DNA from: an uncultured Oenococcus sp.
GTDB lineage: Bacteria > Bacillota > Bacilli > Lactobacillales > Lactobacillaceae
Direction of reading: 5' to 3'
DNA length: 64,000 nucleotides
NCBI GenBank assembly: GCA_934229385.1
Contig: CAKQDH010000001.1
Location: 243,128-307,127, forward strand
A program made the translations under genes and the position numbers. Of the stretch, positions 54,881-64,000 are shown piece by piece. The notes below the pieces were generated by a model, which did not search any database, had not been told where the DNA came from, and worked only from the letters and a program-made list of their open reading frames with translations. How positions within the stretch are numbered: position 1 is the first letter of the stretch; the number at the start of each line of letters is the position of its first letter.

Positions 54881-56005
54881 CTATCTTTTCACCTCATTTA
54901 TTTGAACATCATTAGGTTCCATTAAAGAATTTTTATCAAAATTTTTCCTAAAAGAAGGATCCGCAATTCCTAATACTTTCTGACGTCCACGTTGCTCTCT
55001 TTTAGCATATTCTAATAAACTACCAGCCCCTTTTGCAACATTATCAAGAGGCGAATCCGATACATGAACTGGAACTTGTAATTCTTGCTGTAGAAGGACG
55101 TCGAGACCTCCATTTTTAACATTAGCTCCTAATAAAGATCCGCCCCCTGTTAACGTAATACCTCGGTCTATAATATCACCAGCAAGGCCTGGCTGTACTC
55201 GTGAAAGTATATCTTTACAAGCTCTAACGATACTATTTAAAGTTAGATGAACAGCTTCTTGTATATCGTTTGAATCAACCGAAATTTGTTTCGGCAAGCC
55301 TTTGATAGAATTTGTATCGTTTAAATCTTGGCCTCTAATAGTCACTTTGGTGGGATTCGAAACCTGTAAAGCAGAACCAACTTCTCGTTTTATTTTCTCG
55401 GCCATAGGGGTTCCAATTAAGATGCCAAATTCTTGTCTAACATGATTAATAATATCTTGAGTCATTTGGTCACCAGCTGTTCTAAGAGATTGGCTTATAA
55501 CAATATCTCCTCCGGAAAGAATAGCAATATCTGAAGTCCCTCCTCCGATATCTATAATCATACTTCCAACAAAATTAAAAATATCTAGACCTGCTCCTAC
55601 AGCTGCTACTTTCGGTTCATATTCCAAATAAACATTAGCACCACCTGCCGATTGTGCGGCCTGGACAATCGCTTTTTTCTCAATTTCCGTAACGTTAGTA
55701 GGAGTACAAATCATAATATTAGGTTTACTCATCCAACCTTTAACCCTAAGTTGACTAATAAAAGTGCTTAGCATAGCTTCTGTAGCGTCAAAATCAGAAA
55801 TAACTCCTTTCTTTAAAGGCCGGACAACACGTATCTCTTGGTTGCCACGATCTATCCATTTATATGCGTCACTACCGATAGCTAAAACTTCATTTGTTTT
55901 TGCGTCAATAGCGACTACCGAAGGCTCATTTAATGCAATGCCTTGTCCCTTGACGTATATCAAAACATTTGACGTTCCTAAATCAATTCCAATATCTTTT
56001 GCCAT
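54881..56005 (-). CDS. mbl: Actin-like shape protein Mbl/MreB
   Basis: Bacterial actin that positions the elongation machinery, 374 residues from MAKDIGIDLGTSNVLIY. Phosphate loops DLGTSN and IDIGGGTSD, connect motifs and the adenosine motif LTGGGSLL are all present. The C-terminus has an extra polar tail of about 35 residues after EYAKREQRG. An in-frame TTG two codons upstream is unlikely. No Shine-Dalgarno; an extended -10 lies ten bases before the ATG. murA, often just upstream in lactobacilli, is absent. Confidence 0.94.
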   Translation of the reverse strand: MAKDIGIDLGTSNVLIYVKGQGIALNEPSVVAIDAKTNEVLAIGSDAYKWIDRGNQEIRVVRPLKKGVISDFDATEAMLSTFISQLRVKGWMSKPNIMICTPTNVTEIEKKAIVQAAQSAGGANVYLEYEPKVAAVGAGLDIFNFVGSMIIDIGGGTSDIAILSGGDIVISQSLRTAGDQMTQDIINHVRQEFGILIGTPMAEKIKREVGSALQVSNPTKVTIRGQDLNDTNSIKGLPKQISVDSNDIQEAVHLTLNSIVRACKDILSRVQPGLAGDIIDRGITLTGGGSLLGANVKNGGLDVLLQQELQVPVHVSDSPLDNVAKGAGSLLEYAKREQRGRQKVLGIADPSFRKNFDKNSLMEPNDVQINEVKR

Positions 56006-56015
56006 AATCAAAATT

Positions 56016-56021
56016 ATTATA
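56016..56021 (-). promoter_or_regulatory. Extended -10 element for mbl
   Basis: The minus strand reads TG-T-TATAAT with the hexamer ending ten bases before the mbl ATG. TTAGCC lies 16 bases upstream as a weak -35. The transcript would have at most a few leader bases. Confidence 0.5.
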
Positions 56022-56032
56022 ACACGCTGCTT

Positions 56033-56254
56033 TTAACGGCTAATATTCATTGAAAAATTTATAATTAAATTTCCCATCGTCAGAAAAAAATTAGAAACTA
56101 TAAAACCAAGTGAAATAGCTAAAAAAGTTCTTAATAAAATTATTTGTTTTTTTGCTCTAAAATAAATGAATTTTTCAAAGTTTACATTACGCAAACTCCA
56201 AAAAGATAAATAAATGCATATAAGCATAAATAAGATTTGGAATAAATTCTGCAT
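56033..56254 (-). CDS. DUF1146 (YwzB family) membrane protein
   Basis: A 73-residue protein with two membrane helices (QILFMLICIYLSFWSL and FLAISLGFIVSNFFLTMG) joined by a basic loop, matching DUF1146, which follows atpC in many lactobacilli and bacilli. Function unknown. No Shine-Dalgarno is evident before the ATG. Confidence 0.8.
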   Translation of the reverse strand: MQNLFQILFMLICIYLSFWSLRNVNFEKFIYFRAKKQIILLRTFLAISLGFIVSNFFLTMGNLIINFSMNISR

Positions 56255-56377
56255 ATATATAATTATGAACTATATTCTAAATAAATTCATTAAGTTCATA
56301 AATTACTAAATTTAGTTTATTTATAAAAAATAAATCTAAAAAGATAAAGTTTATTAAAATTAAATTTTGTAATAAAA

Positions 56378-56399
56378 AAAAGCACATAAATGTGCTTTT
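56378..56399 (-). terminator. Terminator of the atp operon
   Basis: Stem AAAAGCACA/TGTGCTTTT with a four-base loop and a T-run on the minus strand, 16 bases after atpC. Confidence 0.9.
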
Positions 56400-56414
56400 A
56401 AATTTTTATTTAAT

Positions 56415-56849
56415 TTAAGCCTTTGATGTTTTAATACGATTAATTGCTCTAGTAAGAGCAATACGGGCTCTATCTCTTTCTTTAGCTGTTGCAGCATTTT
56501 TTTCTCTCGTTTCAGCTCTTTTTTTGGCATTTAAAGCTCGAGAAAGGTTAATGTCATTAGCATTTTCAGCCGAATCTGCCACAATTGTTAATAAATTATT
56601 TCTAAATTCTGCAAACCCTCCATTTATAGCATAAAGATCAACCTTTGCTTCACGATAAATACGCATCTGAGAAATTTTAAGCGCAACTACCAATGGAACG
56701 TGATTAGCCATCACACCTAATTCACCAGTCATAGTATTCATTACTGCCATTTTAATATCGTTACGATTATAGATAGTACCACCAGGGGTTACTATCTTAA
56801 TCGTTAAAAAATGAAGGCGTTTTTCATCTTTTTGGGAAACTTCTTCCAT
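56415..56849 (-). CDS. atpC: ATP synthase epsilon subunit
   Basis: Central-stalk regulatory subunit, 144 residues. N-terminal beta-sandwich (LTIKIVTPGGTIYNRND, TGELGVMANHVPLVVAL) and C-terminal helical pair rich in Ala, Arg and Lys. Lies two bases after atpD. Confidence 0.96.
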   Translation of the reverse strand: MEEVSQKDEKRLHFLTIKIVTPGGTIYNRNDIKMAVMNTMTGELGVMANHVPLVVALKISQMRIYREAKVDLYAINGGFAEFRNNLLTIVADSAENANDINLSRALNAKKRAETREKNAATAKERDRARIALTRAINRIKTSKA

Positions 56850-56851
56850 TT

Positions 56852-58354
<1,503 letters not shown>

Positions 58355-58368
58355 CTATTTCTCCTTTC

Positions 58369-59280
58369 TTATTGAAGAGCAGCTTGACCACCGGTTATTT
58401 CAGTGATTTCTGTAGTTATAGCCGCTTGCCTAGCACGATTATATCGAAGATTAAGAGATGATACCATATCATCTGCATTATCCGTAGCCGACTGCATAGC
58501 AGTCACAGAAGAAGAATGTTCGGAAGTTTTAGAGTCTAAAATAATTCCATATAATAATGAACGGACATATTGTGGCAAAATTGATTTTAACAAAGATTGA
58601 GGGGAAGGCTCAAAATCATAATCAACATTGGCATTCGTATATTTATTATTTATAAGTTTTCCCTTTTTATCTTTTTTAAAATTATTTTCATCAATAGGTA
58701 AAAGGTCTTTTATAATGACTCTATTAACTAAACGGTTTACATTATGACTATAAACAATTTTTAAAGCATCAAATTGATAAGAAGAATATTCTTTAGTAAT
58801 TTCTTTAACTAAATCAAATACTTCCCAAAACTTTGGTACATCACCAATAGCTAGGTTTTGAAAAGCTATTTTAAAACCTTTTTTTCGATAATAATCCGTA
58901 CCTTTGCTTCCGATTGAAAAAATCAAAGTATTTTTTGGTGTTAAATTATTTTTGCTTATTAAACGATCAGTTTTTTTAAGAACCTGATTATTATAGGAAC
59001 CAACTAAACCGCGATCAGAAGTAATTACTAATAATGCAGTCTTATTAACCTTTCTTTTTGCCAAAAAAGGGATACTTGATTTTTCTTTTTGCTTTAAAAA
59101 ATTCCCTTGAGACAAATGGGCTATTATGTCTTCTACATGATTAGCATAATCAAGATATTTAGAAGTATATCGCAAAATTTGGTTAAGCTTACTAGAACTA
59201 ACCATGTACATAGCATTAGTAATTTGTCGTGTTTTTTTTGTAGATCCTATTCTATGTTTAATACCTTGAAGATTAGCCAC
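58369..59280 (-). CDS. atpG: ATP synthase gamma subunit
   Basis: Rotor shaft of F1, 303 residues. N-terminal LQGIKHRIGSTKKTRQITNAM and C-terminal SLNLRYNRARQAAITTEITEI, which form the coiled coil, are diagnostic. Between them is the Rossmann-like domain with ITSDRGLVGSYNNQ. Confidence 0.97.
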   Translation of the reverse strand: MANLQGIKHRIGSTKKTRQITNAMYMVSSSKLNQILRYTSKYLDYANHVEDIIAHLSQGNFLKQKEKSSIPFLAKRKVNKTALLVITSDRGLVGSYNNQVLKKTDRLISKNNLTPKNTLIFSIGSKGTDYYRKKGFKIAFQNLAIGDVPKFWEVFDLVKEITKEYSSYQFDALKIVYSHNVNRLVNRVIIKDLLPIDENNFKKDKKGKLINNKYTNANVDYDFEPSPQSLLKSILPQYVRSLLYGIILDSKTSEHSSSVTAMQSATDNADDMVSSLNLRYNRARQAAITTEITEITGGQAALQ

Positions 59281-59300
59281 TTAACTTATCTCCTTTTTAT

Positions 59301-60845
59301 TTAACCTTTTTGTGCACTTTTATTTTTTTGAGAATGAAGATTAACAAATTTTTTCTTAAAATTATCAATGGAAGATTTTAATTCTTTTTCATTAGGCAAG
59401 TTCCCCGTTTTTTTAATTTGCTCTAATAATTTGGAATATTTTTTACTTTCCGATATAAATTTAATTAATTCATTTTCAAAATCTTGAATGTCAGAAACTT
59501 TAATATCATCTAAATACCCATGAGTAAGTGAATAAAAAATCATAACTTGTTGTTCAACTGGTATTGGTTTATGCAAAGGCTGTTTTAAAATTTCTGTCGT
59601 CCTTTCCCCTCGATCTAATTTAGCTCTTGTTGGAGCATCTAAATCAGCACCAAACTGGGAAAACGCCTGTAATTCTCGATAAGAAGCTAAGTCCAAACGT
59701 AAAGTTCCGGTAAGCTTTTTCATTGCCTTAATCTGGGCATCACCACCAACACGAGAGACAGAAGCTCCTGAATCAACCGCTGGACGATTACCGGCATAAA
59801 ATTGATCAGAATTCAAAAATATTTGCCCATCGGTAATAGAAATAACATTGGTTGGAATATAAGAAGAAATATCACCGGCTTGTGTTTCGACTATCGGTAA
59901 AGCAGTCATTGAACCACCACCCAATTTATCGTTTAATTTGGCTGATCTTTCTAACATCCTACTATGTGTATAAAAAATATCACCGGGATAAGCTTCTCTG
60001 CCAGGAGGCCGTCTTAAAATTAATGAAAGTTCCCTATAAGCAGCAGCTTGTTTACTTAAATCATCATAAACAATTAAAACGTCTTTTTTATTATACATAA
60101 ACTGTTCTCCCATAGCTGTACCTGCATAAGGAGCTAAATAAAGCATTGGAGACGGTTCCGAAGGTCCTGCAGAAACAACTATTGTATACGGAAGAGCACC
60201 CATTTGGCGGAGAGTTTCAACTTGGCTTCTTAAAGTAGAATCTTTTTGACCAATAGAAACATAAACGACAATCATATTTTGGTTTTTTTGATTTAAAATA
60301 GTATCAATAGCTAACGAAGTTTTTCCTGTTTTTCGATCACCGATAATAAGTTCACGTTGTCCTCTACCAATTGGCACTAAAGAATCAATAGATTTAATTC
60401 CTGTTTGTAAGGGCTGAGATACCCCTTGCCTGTCCATTACACCTGGAGCTTTAAATTCAATAGGGCGAGAGTGATTAGTTTTAATACTGCCCTTTCCATC
60501 AATTGGTTGGCCTAGAGGATTAACAACTCTTCCAATTAATTCTTTGCCAACAGGAACCTGCATAATTTTACCAGTTCTTTTAACAGAATCTCCTTGAGAA
60601 ATCTGAGAAAAGTCCCCTAAAACAATAATGCCAACTTCTGATTCTTCTAAGTTTTGTACCATTCCGTAAATGCCGTTTTGGAACTGTAATAGTTCCCCAG
60701 CTTCTGCATTTGCCAAGCCACTAGCTCTAACAATTCCATCACCAACATAAGTAACTGTACCAACCTCATCAATTTTTAAGGAAGAATCATAATCTTTAAG
60801 TTGTTGTTCTATCAAAGAACTAATTTGATCTGATTTAATTGCCAT
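59301..60845 (-). CDS. atpA: ATP synthase alpha subunit
   Basis: Regulatory nucleotide-binding subunit of F1, 514 residues. GAGGAGG lies eight bases before the chosen ATG; an adjacent in-frame TTG is not needed. P-loop [10 protein letters not shown], then [11 protein letters not shown] and [18 protein letters not shown]-terminal region is Lys-rich. Confidence 0.97.
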   Translation of the reverse strand: MAIKSDQISSLIEQQLKDYDSSLKIDEVGTVTYVGDGIVRASGLANAEAGELLQFQNGIYGMVQNLEESEVGIIVLGDFSQISQGDSVKRTGKIMQVPVGKELIGRVVNPLGQPIDGKGSIKTNHSRPIEFKAPGVMDRQGVSQPLQTGIKSIDSLVPIGRGQRELIIGDRKTGKTSLAIDTILNQKNQNMIVVYVSIGQKDSTLRSQVETLRQMGALPYTIVVSAGPSEPSPMLYLAPYAGTAMGEQFMYNKKDVLIVYDDLSKQAAAYRELSLILRRPPGREAYPGDIFYTHSRMLERSAKLNDKLGGGSMTALPIVETQAGDISSYIPTNVISITDGQIFLNSDQFYAGNRPAVDSGASVSRVGGDAQIKAMKKLTGTLRLDLASYRELQAFSQFGADLDAPTRAKLDRGERTTEILKQPLHKPIPVEQQVMIFYSLTHGYLDDIKVSDIQDFENELIKFISESKKYSKLLEQIKKTGNLPNEKELKSSIDNFKKKFVNLHSQKNKSAQKG

Positions 60846-60848
60846 CAA

Positions 60849-61412
60849 TCATTCCTCCTCTTCAGTAGTTTTTTTAAACCGACTATTCAAGTTTTGTAAC
60901 CTTTTCTTAATTGAATAATCAATTGTTTTGGAGTCAATTTTAATTATTATACCGCCTGTAATATTAGTATCAATAATATTGTTAATTTCAATTTTATTTA
61001 AATTAGAATATCCAAATTTCTTTTTTATAATATTAATTATTTTATATTTTTGATTTGTAGTAAGAGGAATTGCAGTCTTAACAATTGCCGTTAAGCTGCC
61101 TCTTTCTTTTTCAATCAAATTAGTAAAATATTGGATAACGTCATCTACTAAAAAAATATGTCGATTGTCCGCCAACATATGAAAAAAATTACGAGTTATT
61201 TTTGAAGTATCTTGCAATAAAGATGATAAAAAAATATTTTGCTGTTTTTTGCTGACTGAAACATCGTCTAAAACTTGGATTAATCTACTATTCTTTTTAA
61301 GAATAACATTAACTCTCTTAATTTCTTTTAAAATAACAGAAGCTTTAGACCCCGAAATACTCTTTAAAACTTTAGCATAGTTATTTGCTACTTTACTTGC
61401 ATTAAGAGCCAT
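60849..61412 (-). CDS. atpH: ATP synthase delta subunit
   Basis: Peripheral-stalk subunit joining F1 to b, 187 residues. N-terminal helical domain (VANNYAKVLKSIS) and C-terminal segment GSLTAIVKTAIPLTTNQK and NITGGIIIKIDSKTIDYSIKKRL are typical. Ends in an acidic EEEE. Overlaps atpF by one base (TAATG). Confidence 0.95.
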   Translation of the reverse strand: MALNASKVANNYAKVLKSISGSKASVILKEIKRVNVILKKNSRLIQVLDDVSVSKKQQNIFLSSLLQDTSKITRNFFHMLADNRHIFLVDDVIQYFTNLIEKERGSLTAIVKTAIPLTTNQKYKIINIIKKKFGYSNLNKIEINNIIDTNITGGIIIKIDSKTIDYSIKKRLQNLNSRFKKTTEEEE

Positions 61413-61942
61413 TAAAGTTTTCCCTTCGAATTCCCTTCTGAAGTTTGATGGTTAATTTTATTAATGAACCCATTAATAAGTCTTTCGTGATCTTTTTTAT
61501 TAATTTCTCTTTTTAAGATTTCAGAAGCAATAGAAATAGCTATATCACCTATTTGATCTTTAGCGGTATTAAGCGAATCTTGTTTTGCCTGTTTAGCATC
61601 AATTTGAGCCTGCTTATTAATCGAGGTGGCCTGACTTTGTGCAGAGTCAATAATATCTTTAGCTTCATCCCTCGAATTTTTACGGGCATCTTCAATTATT
61701 TTATCAGCCTGAGTTCGGCTTTTTTTTAAATTTTTATTAGCATTTTCCTTAAGTTCGGTTGCTTTACCTCTACTTTTTTCAGCTGAATCTAAATCGTTAT
61801 TAATTTGATCAGCTCTCGTATCCATCATTTTTGTAATAGGCGTCCAAGCAATTTTTTTAACCAAATACATTAAAAGTACAAAAGTTAAAAGGACAAAAAT
61901 TGCAGATCCTTGAGGAATTAAAATTACGGTTATTGCGCCCAT
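61412..61942 (-). CDS. atpF: ATP synthase b subunit
   Basis: Membrane-anchored stator of 176 residues: one N-terminal helix (SAIFVLLTFVLLMYLVKKI) and a long charged coiled coil with Ala/Lys/Glu/Asp heptads. Follows atpE with a normal ribosome site. Confidence 0.95.
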   Translation of the reverse strand: MGAITVILIPQGSAIFVLLTFVLLMYLVKKIAWTPITKMMDTRADQINNDLDSAEKSRGKATELKENANKNLKKSRTQADKIIEDARKNSRDEAKDIIDSAQSQATSINKQAQIDAKQAKQDSLNTAKDQIGDIAISIASEILKREINKKDHERLINGFINKINHQTSEGNSKGKL

Positions 61943-61967
61943 CTCTACCTCCTTATTTTATTATACT

Positions 61968-62195
<228 letters not shown>

Positions 62196-62300
62196 TTACT
62201 AATTACAATTATATTTTAAAACTATTAAAATTAAACCTTTAAATATAAGTTATTTTTGCCTAAATAAATATAACAAATTATTTATGATAATTAAAAATTT

Positions 62301-63035
62301 TTAATCTTCAACCAACATTTGGTTAATATAAACACTCGTTAAAGTTGTAAATACAAAAGCCTGTATAGCCCCTATAAAAACACTGAATGCTTGCCAAATT
62401 AATTCCAAAAAGAGGCCAAAAACAAATCCAAAGGTGGAACCTAACGTGTTACTTGGTAAAGCAAATCCAGAGATTAAATCTAATAAAATTTCTCCTGCAA
62501 AAATATTACCAAAAATCCGGAGCCCTAACGTTAAAAAGTTAGTAAATTGATCTAACAGCTTAAAAGGAAACAAAAAACCAGGAGAAAAATAAGTAAGTTT
62601 CAAATACTTTTTAAAACCAAATTTGGACACACCGGCATAATGAGCAATTACCAGAGAAACTAACGCTAAAGTAAGAGCTATTAAGGGCGTAGCAGTTATA
62701 CTTTTTATACGAGCACGATCGTTCCCGAATTCAAGAAAGAGGCCTAACTGATTTTCTATAAATATAAACAAAAAAAGCGTAAATATATATAAACCATAGG
62801 TAGGCCCCTCTTTACTATGGATTTGATCTTTTACTATTCCGTTTGTAAAATTTATTAACCATTCTAGGACATTTTGTCTTTTACCAGGACGCAATTTTAT
62901 ATTCCGAGAAAAAAAATAAACAATCCCTAAAACAATAAAAAACCCTACTATCGTAGAAATAATAGTTGTCCAATCAAAACTTAATCCTAAAAATTGGAAA
63001 GTGTATGAATTACTACCTAACAATAATAAAATCAC
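62301..63035 (-). CDS. atpB: ATP synthase a subunit
   Basis: Proton-channel subunit, up to 244 residues. C-terminal helix TLGLRIFGNIFAGEILLDL contains the essential Arg, followed by ELIWQAFSVFIGAIQAFVF. The frame opens with GTG that is fused to its own GGGGGG, so translation more likely begins at the TTG at 63021-63023 (about 240 residues, MLGSNSYTFQF), which is eleven bases from that site. First gene of the operon. Confidence 0.94.
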   Translation of the reverse strand: MILLLLGSNSYTFQFLGLSFDWTTIISTIVGFFIVLGIVYFFSRNIKLRPGKRQNVLEWLINFTNGIVKDQIHSKEGPTYGLYIFTLFLFIFIENQLGLFLEFGNDRARIKSITATPLIALTLALVSLVIAHYAGVSKFGFKKYLKLTYFSPGFLFPFKLLDQFTNFLTLGLRIFGNIFAGEILLDLISGFALPSNTLGSTFGFVFGLFLELIWQAFSVFIGAIQAFVFTTLTSVYINQMLVED

Positions 63036-63194
63036 CCCCCTTTCTTACAAAAATTTTATAATAACTATAGCTTACATCTAAACTTAATTTTAATTTTACC
63101 CCATTATTATATCTTAAAAAAATTAAAATTAAACTAAAGCAAATTAATATATTATAATTTCTATGTAAAGAACTAGAATAGGTTTTTATTTAAA

Positions 63195-64000
63195 ATGAAA
63201 GAAAAAATAATTAAAGAAAAAATTTTAAAAGAAATTATAAAAAAAAGGGCTAAAAATACCTATAAATCTAAATTTGGAAGGGCCTTACTTATTTGCGGCA
63301 GTAAATCTTTCGGTGGTGCATCAATCATGGCAACAAAAGCAGCTGTTTATTCTGGAGCTGGTTTAACAACGTTAGCTTCCGACTTTGTAAATCGAACAAC
63401 CATGCTATCTACCATACCTGAAGCTATGTTTTGTGATTATAGTAACCAAAATCAATTACTAGGCCTTATTAAAAGTGCTGATACTATCTTAATTGGTTCT
63501 GGTTTAGAGAAAAACCAATTTTCAACTGACATATTAAAGACATTATTTAACATAGCTACAGAAAAACAAAAGATTATTATAGATGGAACAGCACTTTCAA
63601 TTATTGGAGAAGGACAAGTAACCTTACCAGACAAACCTATAACGGTTTTAACCCCCCATCAAGGGGAATGGGTAAGATTATCAGGATTAAAAATTCCAGA
63701 ACAAAATTCTGATAATAATTTTTCTTTATTAAAAAAATTAAACGCCAATTATTTAGTCCTTAAAAGCTCAAACACGGAAATATATGATTTAACTAACACA
63801 AAAAATTATTACAAACTTACTATAGGTGGACCATTTCAATCAATTGGAGGTATGGGAGACACTTTAGCAGGAATAATTACAGGATTTTTAGCCCAATTCA
63901 AAAACAAAAATTTACTAAAAATAATTGAGGCAGCTGTTTATATTCACAGTGATATAGCTAGACAATTAAGTAAAAAAAATTATATTTCTCTTCCAACCAA
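63195..64000 (+). CDS. nnrD: ADP/ATP-dependent NAD(P)H-hydrate dehydratase, C-terminus beyond the window
   Basis: Repairs hydrated NAD(P)H. The visible 268 codons begin MKEKIIKEKILKEI and include GRALLICGSKSFGGASIMA, DTILIGSGLEKN, IIIDGTALS, TVLTPHQGEW and the phosphate-binding GGMGDTLAGIITGFL. The last is the YjeF C-terminal carbohydrate-kinase-like signature. There is no epimerase domain at the N-terminus, so it is the single-domain form. Transcribed divergently from the atp operon, with no clear Shine-Dalgarno. Confidence 0.93.
   Translation, partial: MKEKIIKEKILKEIIKKRAKNTYKSKFGRALLICGSKSFGGASIMATKAAVYSGAGLTTLASDFVNRTTMLSTIPEAMFCDYSNQNQLLGLIKSADTILIGSGLEKNQFSTDILKTLFNIATEKQKIIIDGTALSIIGEGQVTLPDKPITVLTPHQGEWVRLSGLKIPEQNSDNNFSLLKKLNANYLVLKSSNTEIYDLTNTKNYYKLTIGGPFQSIGGMGDTLAGIITGFLAQFKNKNLLKIIEAAVYIHSDIARQLSKKNYISLPT

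Overview
The window comes from a very AT-rich, low-GC Gram-positive bacterium, almost certainly a lactic acid bacterium of the Lactobacillaceae. The evidence is an EF-Tu with the lactobacillar DAPGH motif, a D-Ala-D-Ala ligase with the Phe that marks D-Ala-D-Lac (intrinsically vancomycin-resistant) lactobacilli and leuconostocs, PrkC with PASTA repeats, CcpA with a cre site, a leuS T-box, a lysine riboswitch, and the lactobacillar small families DUF2969, DUF1146, DUF2507, DUF2785 and DUF948. I cannot name the species. Almost everything is chromosomal core; nearly all genes lie on the minus strand, with only five on the plus strand.

Layout. 1-2713: end of uppP and a MurJ-type lipid II flippase. 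2788-8481: oligopeptide importer operon oppABCDF. 8631-12482: leuS behind a T-box, then metK. 12661-13440: an orphan membrane protein. 13693-16411: tRNA-Cys, typA and, on the plus strand, def. 16669-18770: rpsP-rimM-trmD-rplS. 18771-19300: a gene-free stretch with a probable remnant of an IS200/IS605-type element between two terminators. 19301-27123: tuf, thiN, prkC, fmt, priA. 27445-28346: a metallophosphoesterase and tRNA-Gly. 28579-35890: a seven-gene operon, lysA-dapD-deacetylase-dapA-dapB-asd-patA, behind one lysine riboswitch; with an aspartokinase supplied from elsewhere it completes the acetylated diaminopimelate route to lysine. 36032-41055: rpmF, yebC, tRNA-Glu, the opuA osmoprotectant importer, tRNA-Lys. 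41113-44483: ccpA, two duplicated DUF948 proteins, murI, yslB. 44485-50961: replication and repair block polA-mutM-coaE-dnaB-dnaI. 51249-56254: cell wall and shape genes ddl, DUF2785, rodA, DUF2969, mbl, DUF1146. 56378-63035: the complete F1Fo ATP synthase operon atpBEFHAGDC. 63195-end: start of nnrD.

No phage, CRISPR array or defence island is visible. The most interesting signals are: both substrate-binding proteins (OppA, OpuAC) lack the lipobox cysteine and have an N-terminal membrane anchor instead; OpuAC has lost two of three tryptophans of its betaine cage; a probable IS605-derived non-coding island lies between tuf and rpsP; several starts have no Shine-Dalgarno but a -10 element 7-13 nt upstream (possible leaderless mRNAs); and familiar gene blocks have lost single members (khpA, rsmB, stp, rsgA, rpe, nrdR, murA are not where lactobacilli usually keep them), which points to genome reduction.
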